Shown here: piece by piece, positions 36,448 to 46,285 of the stretch
Layout of the letters: each line of letters starts with the position of its first letter
How positions within the stretch are numbered: position 1 is the stretch's first letter
Source of the DNA: Geodermatophilus normandii
GTDB lineage: Bacteria; Actinomycetota; Actinomycetes; Mycobacteriales; Geodermatophilaceae
Direction: 5' to 3'
NCBI RefSeq assembly: GCF_003182485.1
Contig: NZ_QGTX01000001.1
Location: 4,426,001 to 4,490,000 of the forward strand
Length of the DNA stretch: 64,000 nucleotides
Program-made: the position numbers and the translations under genes
The notes under the pieces: generated by a model
Databases searched by the model: none
What the model was told of the DNA's origin: nothing
Seen by the model: the letters and a program-made list of their open reading frames with translations, nothing else

Positions 36448-39400
36448 CACTGACTCCTCGATCGCTGCTGTCTGTCCCGCGAAGCGTCCTGCGCGCACCC
36501 CGGCGCGGGCGCCGCGTGCTGGACGGGCCGCACCGCCTCCGCGGGACCGGGGTCCGGTCCGGGGCGGTGCAACCCGACCAGCGTACCCGAGCGGCCGGGA
36601 CGGGGTCGAACGCGGTCCCGGCCGCCCGGGTGTCAGGAGGCCGGGGGCCGGCCGGGCGGCTGGCGGCGCGGCGGCGGCGCGGGCGTGCCCCGCCGACCGC
36701 GGTCCCGGTGCCGTCGTCGGCGGACGGCGGCTGGGACTCCGCGACCGGGGGCTCCGGCGCCTGGGACTCCGGCGCCCGGGACTCCGGCGCCCGGGACTCC
36801 GGCGCCTGGGGGTCCGAGGCCGGCGCCGGGTCGTCGGGACCGGCGCCCGCGGGCACCTCGGGCTCGGATCCGGAGTCATGCTCGGCCATGGCAGCCAGGG
36901 TAGGCGCGGGCGGCTCGGCGGACGGGGTCTCCAGGAGAGCCGGGACGTCGGTGACCAGCAGGGCGGGGTCGGCCTCCTCGGCCGGCTCCTCCGCCGGGGT
37001 CTCCTCCGGCTCGGTCACCTCCGGCTGCGTCCCCTCCGCCGGGGTCTCCTCCGGCTCGGTCACCTCGGCGCCCGGGACCTCGGATCCGAACTGCACCGCG
37101 ACCTCGACCTCGGCGGCGTCGTCGGCCGCACCGGCCGGGCCGGCGGCGGCGTCCTCGGGTGCCGTGTCGTCGGGGACCGCGGAGGCGGCGGCGAGCACCG
37201 CGGCGTCCTCGGCCGCGCGCTCCTCACCGGACTGGCCGCGGTTGCGCCGGCCGCGGTTGCGCCGGCTGCCGCCGGGGCGCTGGCCCTCGGCCTCGCCGGC
37301 CGGAGCCGACTCGGGACCGGCGTCGGGGGCCGCGGTCTGCGGCGTCACGGCCTCGGCCTCGGTGCGCTCGGCGTCGCGGCGGTCGGACCGGTCGGCGTCC
37401 TTGCGGCCGTTCTGGTCGCGCCGGCCGCCGTTGCCGGAGCCCTGCCCGCCCGCACCGTGACTGCCGCCCCCGGAGCCGTTCCCGCCGCGGCGGCGGTCGT
37501 CGACCGGGTCGGTGTGCACGAGGACGCCCCGGCCGCGGCAGTGCTCGCACGGCTCGGAGAAGACCTCCAGCAGCCCCTGCCCCACGCGCTTGCGGGTCAT
37601 CTGCACCAGGCCCAGCGAGGTCACCTCGGCCACCTGGTGCTTGGTGCGGTCGCGGCCCAGGCACTCGGTGAGCCGCCGCAGCACCAGGTCGCGGTTGCTC
37701 TCGAGCACCATGTCGATGAAGTCGATGACGATGATGCCGCCGATGTCGCGCAGCCGGAGCTGGCGGACGATCTCCTCCGCCGCCTCCATGTTGTTGCGCG
37801 TGACGGTCTGCTCGAGGTTGCCGCCCGAGCCGGTGAACTTGCCGGTGTTGACGTCGACGACGGTCATCGCCTCGGTGCGGTCGATGACCAGCGAGCCGCC
37901 CGAGGGCAGCCACACCTTGCGGTCGAGGGCCTTGGCCAGCTGCTCGTCCACGCGCAGGTCGCGGAAGACGTCGCCCTCGCCGGTGTGCCGGGTCAGCCGC
38001 CCGGACAGCTCCGGGGAGACGTGCGCGACGTAGGCCTCGACCGTGTCCCACGCGTCGTCGCCCTGGACGACGAGCTCGGTGAAGTCCTCGTTGAATACGT
38101 CGCGGATGACGCGGATGGCGAGGTCGGGCTCGCCGTAGAGCAGCACGGGGGCGTTGCTGGAGGACTCCGCCTTCTGCGAGATGACCTCCCACTGCGCCTG
38201 CAGCCGGGCGACGTCGCGGGTGAGCTCCTCCTCCGAGGCGCCCTCCGCGGCGGTGCGGATGATGACGCCGGCGTCCTCGGGGACGATCTTCTTCAGGACG
38301 TCCTTGAGGCGCTGCCGCTCGGTGTCGGGCAGCTTGCGGCTGATGCCGGTCATCGAGCCGCCGGGCACGTAGACCAGGAACCGGCCGGGCAGGTTGACCT
38401 GCTGGGTGAGCCGCGCGCCCTTGTGGCCGATCGGGTCCTTGGTGACCTGCACCAGGACCTTGTCGCCGGACTTGAGCGCCTGCTCGATCGAGCGCTGCTT
38501 GCCCGAGAGGCCCGCGGCCTCCCAGTTGACCTCGCCGGCGTACAGGACGGCGTTGCGCCCCTTGCCGATGTCGACGAAGGCCGCCTCCATGCTGGGCAGC
38601 ACGTTCTGCACCCGGCCGAGGTAGACGTTGCCGGCGAAGGACGTCGCCTGCGCCTGGGTGACGTAGTGCTCGACGAGCACGCCGTCCTCGAGGACGGCGA
38701 TCTGGGTGCGCTCGCCGCGCTGGCGGATCACCATGCGGCGCTCGACCGCCTCGCGGCGGGCGAGGAACTCGGCCTCGGTGAGGATCGGCGCCCGGCGGCG
38801 GCCGGTGTCGCGGCCCTCGCGGCGGCGCTGGCGCTTGGCCTCCAGCCGGGTGGAGCCGGCGACGCCGCGGACGTCGTCGTCGCTGGTGCTGCGGCCGTTG
38901 CGGCCGGCGCGCTCCGGGCGGTCGTCGTCGTCCTCGGTGCCGGACTCGGCGGCGGCCTCCCCGCCCCGGCGACGGCGACGGCGGCGCCGGCGGGTGCTCG
39001 ACCCGCCCTCGGCGCCGTCCTCGCCCTCGGCGTCCTCGCCGGTGTCGGCGTCCTCGTCGTCCTCGTCGTCGGCGGTCCGGTCCTCGGCGGCGCCGTCGCC
39101 CGAGGGGCGCTCGGCGTCGTCCTCGGCGTCGGCGGACTCGTCGCCGTTGCGGCCCCGGCCCCGGCCGCGGCGCCCGCGGCGGCGACGGCGGCTGCCGCTG
39201 CCGTCGCCGTCCTCACGGTCGGTCTCGTCGCGGTCGGTCTCGTCGCGCTCGGCGTCGTCGGCCGCGTCCTCGTCGCCGGTGTCCTCGTCGGCGGTGTCCT
39301 CGTCGGGGTCGACGACGCTCTGCTCGTCGGCCGCCGGCCCGTCGGCATCCCGGTCGGCGGACCCGCCGCGGCGGCGGGACCGGCCGCGGCGCGAGCGCGG

Positions 39401-39889
39401 CGCGGGCGTGTCCTCGTCGTCCTCGACCGGGACGACGACGTCCCGGACGTCCTCCACGTCGGGCGACTCCGCCTGCGGCCGGCGGCTGCGCCGGCGCGGA
39501 GCGGGCGCCACCTCGGCCTCGGGGGCCACGAAGCTGACGAAGGCCGGGATCGTCGGGGCGGTGACCGGCGGGAGCGGCTCGACGGCGCCGGGGTCGGCGG
39601 CGCCGGCGGGGCGGGTGGCCCGGCGGCGGGGCCGGGCGATGACCGCCGTCGGTTCCGGGGAGCTGAACTGGGCGCCGAAGGGCGAGGGGACCGGCTCGTC
39701 CTCGGGCTCCTCCTCCGGCTCGGCCGGGACCTCGGCCCCCGGTCCGGCCGCGGCCGTCTCCGCGGGCTCCTCCTCGGGGGTCTCCCCCGTCGCCGCCTCG
39801 CCGCTCAGCACCTCCTCGACCGGCGCGTCGCCGGTCGGGAGGGCGACCGGGCTGGTGTCGCTGGTGCTGTCGCTGTCCTGGTCGGCCAC
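36365..39889 (-). CDS. rne: Ribonuclease E/G family endoribonuclease
   Basis: 1174 aa in the open frame. Long acidic/Arg-rich disordered N-terminal third (blocks such as [14 protein letters not shown]), an S1 domain ([20 protein letters not shown]), the catalytic RNase E/G core ([15 protein letters not shown] with the metal Asp, VIDFIDM), the Zn-link CEHCRGRG, then a disordered acidic tail with repeats like [10 protein letters not shown]. Central in mRNA decay and rRNA processing. The C-terminus reads 83 nt into rplU; an out-of-frame TGA at 36633 would end it RPPAS, so a 1-nt frameshift in the tail is possible. Confidence 0.93.
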   Translation of the reverse strand: MADQDSDSTSDTSPVALPTGDAPVEEVLSGEAATGETPEEEPAETAAAGPGAEVPAEPEEEPEDEPVPSPFGAQFSSPEPTAVIARPRRRATRPAGAADPGAVEPLPPVTAPTIPAFVSFVAPEAEVAPAPRRRSRRPQAESPDVEDVRDVVVPVEDDEDTPAPRSRRGRSRRRGGSADRDADGPAADEQSVVDPDEDTADEDTGDEDAADDAERDETDRDETDREDGDGSGSRRRRRGRRGRGRGRNGDESADAEDDAERPSGDGAAEDRTADDEDDEDADTGEDAEGEDGAEGGSSTRRRRRRRRRGGEAAAESGTEDDDDRPERAGRNGRSTSDDDVRGVAGSTRLEAKRQRRREGRDTGRRRAPILTEAEFLARREAVERRMVIRQRGERTQIAVLEDGVLVEHYVTQAQATSFAGNVYLGRVQNVLPSMEAAFVDIGKGRNAVLYAGEVNWEAAGLSGKQRSIEQALKSGDKVLVQVTKDPIGHKGARLTQQVNLPGRFLVYVPGGSMTGISRKLPDTERQRLKDVLKKIVPEDAGVIIRTAAEGASEEELTRDVARLQAQWEVISQKAESSSNAPVLLYGEPDLAIRVIRDVFNEDFTELVVQGDDAWDTVEAYVAHVSPELSGRLTRHTGEGDVFRDLRVDEQLAKALDRKVWLPSGGSLVIDRTEAMTVVDVNTGKFTGSGGNLEQTVTRNNMEAAEEIVRQLRLRDIGGIIVIDFIDMVLESNRDLVLRRLTECLGRDRTKHQVAEVTSLGLVQMTRKRVGQGLLEVFSEPCEHCRGRGVLVHTDPVDDRRRGGNGSGGGSHGAGGQGSGNGGRRDQNGRKDADRSDRRDAERTEAEAVTPQTAAPDAGPESAPAGEAEGQRPGGSRRNRGRRNRGQSGEERAAEDAAVLAAASAVPDDTAPEDAAAGPAGAADDAAEVEVAVQFGSEVPGAEVTEPEETPAEGTQPEVTEPEETPAEEPAEEADPALLVTDVPALLETPSAEPPAPTLAAMAEHDSGSEPEVPAGAGPDDPAPASDPQAPESRAPESRAPESQAPEPPVAESQPPSADDGTGTAVGGARPRRRRAASRPAGPRPPDTRAAGTAFDPVPAARVRWSGCTAPDRTPVPRRRCGPSSTRRPRRGARRTLRGTDSSDRGVSGVRSREGRWPAAQGGRGRPVHGQPSRG

Positions 39890-40176
39890 GAGGGCTCGCC
39901 TCCTGTGTGGTGCTCCCGGGCGCCGATCCCCAGCGGGGACGAGCAGCCGCGCAGGTGCACGGGTTGGGCGGTCCGGGCGGCCGCTCGGGGTGCGGCGGCG
40001 CGTCCGGCTCGCGAAGTCTGGGGTCGGTCCCGGGCGGCGGTCGCCGCGGCCGGGGCCGGACTGCAGGTGGTGCGGACTGCAGGTGGTGCGGTGGTGCAGA
40101 GGGTCTCGGGTGGTGCCGGTGCGGCACGTCTGGCAGCCGTGTCGCTCGACGGCGCGGGAGCGGCCGGGCTCCCCGG
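39890..40176. other. 287-nt gap upstream of rne, tandem 16-bp repeat
   Basis: No gene seen. GGACTGCAGGTGGTGC occurs twice in perfect tandem (40058-40073 and 40074-40089), followed by a partial third copy (GGTGGTGCAG). This is the rne 5' region; RNase E genes are autoregulated through their leaders in other bacteria, so the repeat may lie in a leader, but I see no defined promoter. Confidence 0.55.
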
Positions 40177-40944
40177 TCAGACGGCGGCGTGCTCCCCCTG
40201 GCAGCGGGCGCGCGCCGCACGGTCGGGACCGAGCGGATCGGCCACGGTCCCGCTGTCGTCGAGCCGGCCCTGCGCCTCACGCACGGCCCGTGGGGGCGAC
40301 GGCGGGCGCAGGTCGGCGACGGCAGCGAGAGCGGCCACCACGTCGTCGGGTCGAACAGCGGGCGTCACCTGCCGGACGACCACGTGCAGTATGGCACATC
40401 CTGCCGCCCCGCCCGCGGACGCGGACGCGATCGGAGCGCGCGCATCCACGTCGCGGAGCCCGTTCTTGGTGCGCTTGGCCACCGTGACCTCCCCGGCGGC
40501 GAGGAGGGCGGCCACGGCCGACCCGAGCTCCGCCGGCTCGATGCCGGGGAACTCGATGCGCCAGCGGGTGGCGTCGATGCGGTCGGCCAGTGAGCCGCCG
40601 CCCTCGGCGGCCTCGACGCACTCCAGGACGTCGATGCCCGGGGGCAGCGAGTCGTCGAGCGCGGTCCGCACCGCCTCGGGGTCGCACCGCTGCGCCAGGC
40701 CGATCTCCAGGTACTCGGCCTCGCTGGCCGCCCCGGTCGGCGCCGCGCCGACGTAGCTGATCTTGGGGTGCGGCGTGAAGCCCGCGGAGTAGGCCATCGG
40801 CACCCGCGCGCGGCGCAGCGCCCGCTCCAGCGCCCGGGCGAGGTCGCGGTGGGAGGCGAAGCGCAGCGGCCCGCGCTTGGCGTAGCGCAGCCGCAGCCGC
40901 TGCACGGTGGGCGGCGGGGGCGGCCCCTCGGGCTGGCGCGCCAC
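40177..40944 (-). CDS. TIGR03936/DUF2344 family protein
   Basis: 255 aa. Starts with the DUF2344 pattern RLRLRYAKRGPLRFASHRDLARALERALRRA and AYSAGFTPHPKISY. In many bacteria this domain is encoded beside, or fused to, the radical-SAM protein that precedes it here, 12 nt upstream. The pair lies next to rne and rplU in actinobacteria, suggesting a tRNA/rRNA modification or processing role, not established. Confidence 0.9.
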   Translation of the reverse strand: MARQPEGPPPPPTVQRLRLRYAKRGPLRFASHRDLARALERALRRARVPMAYSAGFTPHPKISYVGAAPTGAASEAEYLEIGLAQRCDPEAVRTALDDSLPPGIDVLECVEAAEGGGSLADRIDATRWRIEFPGIEPAELGSAVAALLAAGEVTVAKRTKNGLRDVDARAPIASASAGGAAGCAILHVVVRQVTPAVRPDDVVAALAAVADLRPPSPPRAVREAQGRLDDSGTVADPLGPDRAARARCQGEHAAV

Positions 40945-40956
40945 TAGCGGCCCACC

Positions 40957-42885
40957 TCAGCGACCCACGACGGTCAGCGGCAGCAGGCTGCGCCCCGTGG
41001 GACCGATCTGGATCTCCGTGCCGTTCGTCGGGCAGACGCCGCAGTCGTAGCAGGGCGTCCACCGGCAGTCGGCGACCTCCTCCTCCGACAGCGCGTCCTG
41101 CCAGTCGTCCCAGAGCCACTCCTTGTCCAGCCCGGAGTCCAGGTGGTCCCAGGGCAGGACCTCGTCCTGGGTGCGCTCGCGGGTGGTGAACCAGTCGAGG
41201 TCGACACCGAACGGGGCGAGCTCCTCGGCGGCCGCGGCGGTCCACCTCTCGAAGGAGAAGTGCTCGCTCCAGCCGTCGAACCGGCCGCCCTCGCGCCACA
41301 CCCGCTCGATGACCCGGCCCACCCGGCGGTCGCCCCGGGAGAGCAGTCCCTCGATCACGCCGGGCTTGCCGTCGTGGTAGCGCAGGCCGATGGAGCGGCC
41401 GATCCGCCGGTCGGCGTTGATCGCCTGGCGCAGGACCCTCAACCGGTGGTCGATGGTCTCGGCGCTGGCCTGGGCGGCCCACTGGAACGGCGTGTGCGGC
41501 TTGGGCACGAACCCGCCGATGGAGACGGTGCAGCGGATGTCCTTGCGCCCGCTGGCCTCCCGGCCGGCGCGGATGACCTCGACGGCGAGCTCGGCGATCT
41601 CCAGGACGTCCTCGTCGGTCTCCGTCGGGAGCCCGCACATGAAGTAGAGCTTCACCTGCTGCCAGCCGTTGGCGTAGGCGGTGGTGACGGTGGCGACCAG
41701 GTCCTCCTTGGACACGGTCTTGTTGATCACCCGGCGGATCCGCTCGCTGCCGCCCTCGGGGGCGAAGGTGAGCCCCGACCGGCGGCCGTTGCGGGACAGC
41801 TCGTTGGCCAGCGTCACGTTGAAGGCGTCCACGCGGGTCGACGGCAGCGACAGGCCGGTGTTGGTGCCCTCGTAGCGGTCGGCCAGCTCCTTGGCCACCT
41901 GGCCGATCTCGGAGTGGTCGGCGCTCGACAGCGACAGCAGCCCGACCTCCTCGTACCCGGTCGCGCGCAGGCCCTGGTCGACCATCGACCCGATGCCGGT
42001 GATCGTCCGCTCGCGCACCGGGCGGGTGATCATCCCGGCCTGGCAGAAGCGGCAGCCCCGGGTGCAGCCGCGGAAGATCTCCACGCTCATCCGCTCGTGC
42101 ACGCTCTCGGCGAGCGGGACCAGCGGCGTCTTCGGGTAGGGCCACTCGTCGAGGTCCATGACCGTGCGCTTGCCGACCCGCATCGGGACGTCGGCGCGGG
42201 TGCGGGTCACCGCGGCGATCGCGCCGTCGGGGCCGTAGGAGACGGCGTAGAAGCGCGGCACGTAGACGCCGTCGACCCGGGCCAGCCGGGCCAGCAGCTC
42301 CTCGCGCCCGCCGGGCCGGCCCTGCTCCTTCCACGCCGCGACGACGTCGGTGACGTCGCCGACGGCCTGCTCGCCGTCGCCGAGGACGGCGCAGTCGACG
42401 AAGTCGGCGATCGGCTCGGGGTTGAACGCCGCGTGCCCGCCGGCGACGACGACGGGGTGCGTCTCGTCGCGGTCGGCGGCGTGCAGCGGGATCCCGGCGA
42501 GGTCGAGCGCCTCGAGCAGGTTGGTGTAGCCGAGCTCGGTGGCGAAGCTGACGCCGAGGACGTCGAAGTCGCGCACCGGCCGGTGGGCGTCGACGGTGAA
42601 CTGGCCGACGCCGTGCGCGCGCATGAGGGCGGCGAGGTCGGGCCACACCGCGTAGGTGCGCTCGGCCAGGGCGTCGGGCCGTTCGTTGAGCACCTCGTAG
42701 AGGATCATGAGGCCCTGGTTGGGCAGCCCCACCTCGTAGGCGTCGGGGTACATCAGCGCCCAGTGCACGGCGACGTCGTCCCAGGCCTTGACCTGGGCGT
42801 TCAGCTCGCCGCCGACGTACTGGATCGGCTTCTGCACCTGGGCCAGCAGGGGCTCGAGACGGGGGTACAGGCTCTCTCCGCTCAT
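40957..42885 (-). CDS. B12-binding-type radical SAM protein, TIGR03960 family
   Basis: 642 aa. N-terminal cobalamin-binding-like region (ALMYPDAYEVGLPNQGLMIL), radical SAM cluster CTRGCRFCQAG, later GGSERIRRVINK, and a C-terminal Cys-rich end (CRWTPCYDCGVC) that may bind a second cluster. ATG at 42885 (MSGESLYPRLEPLL); the open frame extends far upstream over the GGDEF gene but without coding character on this strand. Co-occurs with the DUF2344 gene. Function unknown; the family is related to B12-dependent methylthiotransferases. Confidence 0.9.
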   Translation of the reverse strand: MSGESLYPRLEPLLAQVQKPIQYVGGELNAQVKAWDDVAVHWALMYPDAYEVGLPNQGLMILYEVLNERPDALAERTYAVWPDLAALMRAHGVGQFTVDAHRPVRDFDVLGVSFATELGYTNLLEALDLAGIPLHAADRDETHPVVVAGGHAAFNPEPIADFVDCAVLGDGEQAVGDVTDVVAAWKEQGRPGGREELLARLARVDGVYVPRFYAVSYGPDGAIAAVTRTRADVPMRVGKRTVMDLDEWPYPKTPLVPLAESVHERMSVEIFRGCTRGCRFCQAGMITRPVRERTITGIGSMVDQGLRATGYEEVGLLSLSSADHSEIGQVAKELADRYEGTNTGLSLPSTRVDAFNVTLANELSRNGRRSGLTFAPEGGSERIRRVINKTVSKEDLVATVTTAYANGWQQVKLYFMCGLPTETDEDVLEIAELAVEVIRAGREASGRKDIRCTVSIGGFVPKPHTPFQWAAQASAETIDHRLRVLRQAINADRRIGRSIGLRYHDGKPGVIEGLLSRGDRRVGRVIERVWREGGRFDGWSEHFSFERWTAAAAEELAPFGVDLDWFTTRERTQDEVLPWDHLDSGLDKEWLWDDWQDALSEEEVADCRWTPCYDCGVCPTNGTEIQIGPTGRSLLPLTVVGR

Positions 42886-43005
42886 GACCGGTCCAGGGTA
42901 GACGCCCCTCGGGGGCGGTCCGGTGTCCCGTCCGCTCGACCGGCGCCGCTGCGTGAGCGTCAGTACACTGACCGTGACCAATGGGGGTCGTCTCCGAGGA
43001 GGAAC

Positions 43006-45411
43006 ATGGTCCGGCCGACCCGGGGACCCGGGGTGCCGAGGGACGTCGGCGGCGTCCTCCCTCCCCGAGCCCGTGGCCGGTCCTCCGTGGTGTTCCCTCC
43101 CGGCCGCGCGGTGCCGTCCCTGCCCCGGGGCCGGGCGGTGCCGTCCCTGCCCCGAGGCCGGGCGATGCCGCCCGAGCAGTGGGCCGCCCACCACACCGTC
43201 GTCGTCCGGACGCTGCTGGTGCTGCTGGTGGCGGTGCCGGTCTACGCGCTGGCCCGCGGGCACGACCTCGCCTCCACGGCGCTGCACACCGTGCCCGTCG
43301 CCCTCCTGGCCCTCGCCGCGTGGACGCCGTCGCTGGGCCGCGACACCCGCGCCGCGGCCGCCGCGCTCGGGCTGATGACGACGGCCGCGATGGCCGTGCA
43401 GCTGTCCGACGGCGCCACCGAGGCGCACTTCCTGTTCTTCGCGCTGCTGCCACTGGCGGCCCTCTACGCCGCGCGCGCCCCGTTCCTGCTCGCCGTCGCC
43501 TTCGTCGCCGTCCACCACCTGCTCGTCGGCACCCTGCTGCCGCACCACGTCTTCGCGCACGGGCCCGACCCCCTGCCGATGGCGCTGCTGCACGCCGCGT
43601 TCGTGCTGCTCGAGAGCTGGGCCTGCCTGGTCGCCTGGCGGCACTTCGACGACCGGCGCGAGCACGTGGAGGCGCTGGTCGCCGCCCGCACCGCCGAGCT
43701 CTCCGCCCAGCGCGACGAGCTGGCCCGGCTGGCCGCCGTCGTGCAGTCCACCGACGACGCCGTGGTCACCGCGACGCCGGACGGGCGGATGACCTCGTGG
43801 AACCCCGGTGCCGAGCGGCTCTACGGCTGGGCCGCGGACGAGGTCGTCGGCCGGCACGCGTCCCTGCTCTCGGCCGGCCAGGACCTGCCCGCGGACCTCA
43901 CCACGCTGGGTCCCGGCACGATGGAGCGGCGCCAGCGGCGGCGCGACGGCGGCGCGTTCGACGCGCTGGTGACGCTGTCGGTCATCCGCGGCGACGACGG
44001 CACGCCCACCGGCGTCGCCGCCATCACCCGGGACATCACCGGCCGCAAGCGCGACGAGGCCGAGGCCCGCGCGACCGCCCGCCAGCTCGAGCAGCAGGCC
44101 GGCGAGCTGGCCCGGATGGCGCTGCACGACCCGCTCACCGGGCTGGCCAACCGGGCGCTCATGCAGGACCGGCTCGAGCACGCCCTCGCCGACCGCCGGG
44201 CGCGCCGGCACGCGGTGCTGCTGCTCGACCTCGACGACTTCAAGACGGTCAACGACACCGCCGGCCACGAGGCGGGCGACGCCGTTCTCCTGGCCGTCGC
44301 CCGGCGGCTGGAGTCCTCCGTGCGGCCGGCCGACACCGTCGCCCGGCTCGGCGGCGACGAGTTCGTGGTGCTCATGGAGGACGTCGAGGGGCGGCGCGAC
44401 GTCGTCCCCGTGGCCGAGCGGCTGCTCGGTGCGCTGCGGCGGCCGGTCGAGTGGGGCGGCGAGCGGTTCACCGTGGGCGGCAGCGTCGGCGTCACGTTCA
44501 CCGACGCGACCGACGGCCGCGGCATGGACGACCTGCTGCGCGACGCCGACCTCGCGATGTACGTGGCCAAGGCCGGCGGCAAGGACCGGGTGCGGGTGTT
44601 CGAGCGCGGGATGCGCGAGGAGGTCGCCGCGCAGGACGAGCTCGTGCGCGACCTGCGCGCCGCCGTCGGCACCGGCGAGCTGCGGGTGCTCTACCAGCCG
44701 CAGGTCGACCTGCGCAGTGGCGCGGTCACCGGCGTCGAGGCCCTGGCGCGCTGGCAGTCGGCCACCCGCGGCCTGGTCGAGCCCGCCGGCTTCATCCCGG
44801 TCGCGGAGGCCACCGGTGTGATCGACGAGATCGACGACTGGGTGATCGCCCAGGCCTGCGCCCAGCTCCGCGCCTGGGACGACGCCGGCCTGCCGCCGCT
44901 GCGCGTGGCGGTCAACGTGTCGCCGCGCCGGCTGACCACCGGTGACCTGGCGGTGGGCATCGCCGCGGCCACCCGGGACGCCGGCGTGGACCCCGGCCGG
45001 CTGGAGATCGAGGTGCCCGAGGCCGTGGCCGCCGGCCCCGACGCCGCGGCCGGCATCCGCGCGGTGCGGGCGCTGGGCGTCCACGTGGCCATCGACGACT
45101 TCGGCACCGGCGCGTCGTCGCTGTCACGGCTGCAGGACCTGCCGCTGGACCGGCTGAAGATCGACCCGTCGTCCGTGGCGCTGCTCGCGGCCGGCGCCGC
45201 GGCGGGCTCGGTGGCCGACGCCGTCATCGCGCTGGGCAACAGCCTGGGCCTGCAGGTGGTGGCCGAGGGGGTCGAGCAGCCCGCGCAGCTGGCCGCCCTG
45301 CGGTCACTGGGCTGCGACGCCGCCCAGGGCCACCTGTTCGGCTCCCCCGTGCCCGCCGCGACCGTCGAGCGGCTGGTGCGCGCCGGCCGCCCCCTCCTCG
45401 GCGCGGCGTGA
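43006..45411 (+). CDS. GGDEF-EAL c-di-GMP protein with MASE-like TM part and PAS domain
   Basis: 801 aa. After a short repeat-containing N-terminus come about five TM helices, a PAS domain from residue ~245 (STDDAVVTATPDGRMTSWNP), GGDEF (RLGGDEFVVLM near residue 449) with an RxxD inhibitory site RPAD five residues upstream, and an EAL domain (GVEALARW, VNVSPRRL, DDFGTGASS, LKID, VAEGVEQP). All catalytic motifs look intact, so both synthesis and hydrolysis of c-di-GMP are possible. ATG at 43006 follows GGAGGA. Codes a 9-residue tandem repeat, see findings. Confidence 0.92.
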   Translation: MVRPTRGPGVPRDVGGVLPPRARGRSSVVFPPGRAVPSLPRGRAVPSLPRGRAMPPEQWAAHHTVVVRTLLVLLVAVPVYALARGHDLASTALHTVPVALLALAAWTPSLGRDTRAAAAALGLMTTAAMAVQLSDGATEAHFLFFALLPLAALYAARAPFLLAVAFVAVHHLLVGTLLPHHVFAHGPDPLPMALLHAAFVLLESWACLVAWRHFDDRREHVEALVAARTAELSAQRDELARLAAVVQSTDDAVVTATPDGRMTSWNPGAERLYGWAADEVVGRHASLLSAGQDLPADLTTLGPGTMERRQRRRDGGAFDALVTLSVIRGDDGTPTGVAAITRDITGRKRDEAEARATARQLEQQAGELARMALHDPLTGLANRALMQDRLEHALADRRARRHAVLLLDLDDFKTVNDTAGHEAGDAVLLAVARRLESSVRPADTVARLGGDEFVVLMEDVEGRRDVVPVAERLLGALRRPVEWGGERFTVGGSVGVTFTDATDGRGMDDLLRDADLAMYVAKAGGKDRVRVFERGMREEVAAQDELVRDLRAAVGTGELRVLYQPQVDLRSGAVTGVEALARWQSATRGLVEPAGFIPVAEATGVIDEIDDWVIAQACAQLRAWDDAGLPPLRVAVNVSPRRLTTGDLAVGIAAATRDAGVDPGRLEIEVPEAVAAGPDAAAGIRAVRALGVHVAIDDFGTGASSLSRLQDLPLDRLKIDPSSVALLAAGAAAGSVADAVIALGNSLGLQVVAEGVEQPAQLAALRSLGCDAAQGHLFGSPVPAATVERLVRAGRPLLGAA
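43108..43161 (+). repeat. 27-bp tandem repeat inside the GGDEF-EAL gene
   Basis: Copies at 43108-43134 and 43135-43161 differ at one of 27 positions and encode AVPSLPRGR twice, with a partial third copy. It extends the cytoplasmic N-terminus before the first TM helix. If translation began at ATG 43165 this would be untranslated leader. Confidence 0.7.
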
Positions 45412-45451
45412 GCAGCCAGCACCCGGTCAGACGGCCCCGTGCAGCCCTCCG

Positions 45452-46285
45452 CTACGCGAGCAGCAGGCGCTGCAGGCGGCGGGCGCCCAGCGCGAGCCCG
45501 GCCAGCCCCATGACCGCCAGGTAGGCGGCCGAGCCGAGCAGCGCCCACCGCACGTCGCCGGTCACCAGCCCGCGGACCAGCTCGATGCCGTGGTAGAGCG
45601 GCGTGCACTCGACGAGGAGCTGCAGCGGCCGCGGGTAGGTCGACAGCGGGTAGAAGGTCGTGGAGAACAGGAACAGCGGCAGGATCGCGACCTGGACGAA
45701 CTCGAAGTCCTGCCAGCCGCGCAGGAAGGTGCTCGCGGCCAGCCCGACGGCGGCGAAGGCGAACCCGATGAGCACCGCCGCCGGCAGTGCCAGCAGCGCC
45801 CACCACGAGCCGACCAGGCCCATCGCCAGCATGACGAGCAGGAACGCCGTGGAGTAGACGGCTCCACGCAATAGCGCCCACACCGTCTCCCCCACCGCGG
45901 CGTCGGCGGCCGAGACCGGCGTGGCCAGGACGGCGTCGTAGAGCTTGGCGTAGCGCAGCTTGAAGAACAGGTTGAAGACCGCGTCGTAGACCGCGCCGTT
46001 CATCGCGGCCGAGGCCAGCAGCGCCGGGGCCACGAACTCCTGGTAGGTCAGGGCCGTGCCGGTGTCGGTGACCACGTCGCCGACCAGCGCGCCGATGCCG
46101 ACGCCGATGGAGAACAGGTAGAAGAACGGCTCGGCGAACCCGGACACGAAGACCAGCCAGCTGCGCCGGGCCACCAGCAGGTTCCGGTACACCAGCTGCC
46201 CGGCCCGCCGCGCCGACACCGGGTACAGCGGCACCACGCGCAGCAGCAGCGAGACGGGGCGGGTCGCCGTCGGGACGCCGGTCAC
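45452..46285 (-). CDS. ABC-2 type transporter permease (second subunit)
   Basis: 277 aa with about six TM helices in the ABC-2/DrrB pattern; the FLFSTTFYPLSTYP extracellular loop and the C-terminal ALGARRLQRLLLA are typical. GTG at 46285 overlaps the preceding permease stop (GTGA). Ends with TAG. Forms, with the genes at 46282 and 47063, a complete NodIJ/drug-exporter type ABC system. Confidence 0.9.
   Translation of the reverse strand: MTGVPTATRPVSLLLRVVPLYPVSARRAGQLVYRNLLVARRSWLVFVSGFAEPFFYLFSIGVGIGALVGDVVTDTGTALTYQEFVAPALLASAAMNGAVYDAVFNLFFKLRYAKLYDAVLATPVSAADAAVGETVWALLRGAVYSTAFLLVMLAMGLVGSWWALLALPAAVLIGFAFAAVGLAASTFLRGWQDFEFVQVAILPLFLFSTTFYPLSTYPRPLQLLVECTPLYHGIELVRGLVTGDVRWALLGSAAYLAVMGLAGLALGARRLQRLLLA

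Noticed and set aside
36212..40756. 1514-aa plus-strand ORF
   Set aside because: Antisense shadow of rne and its neighbours; Val/Leu/Gly/Arg-rich with no domains, opposite to well-supported genes.
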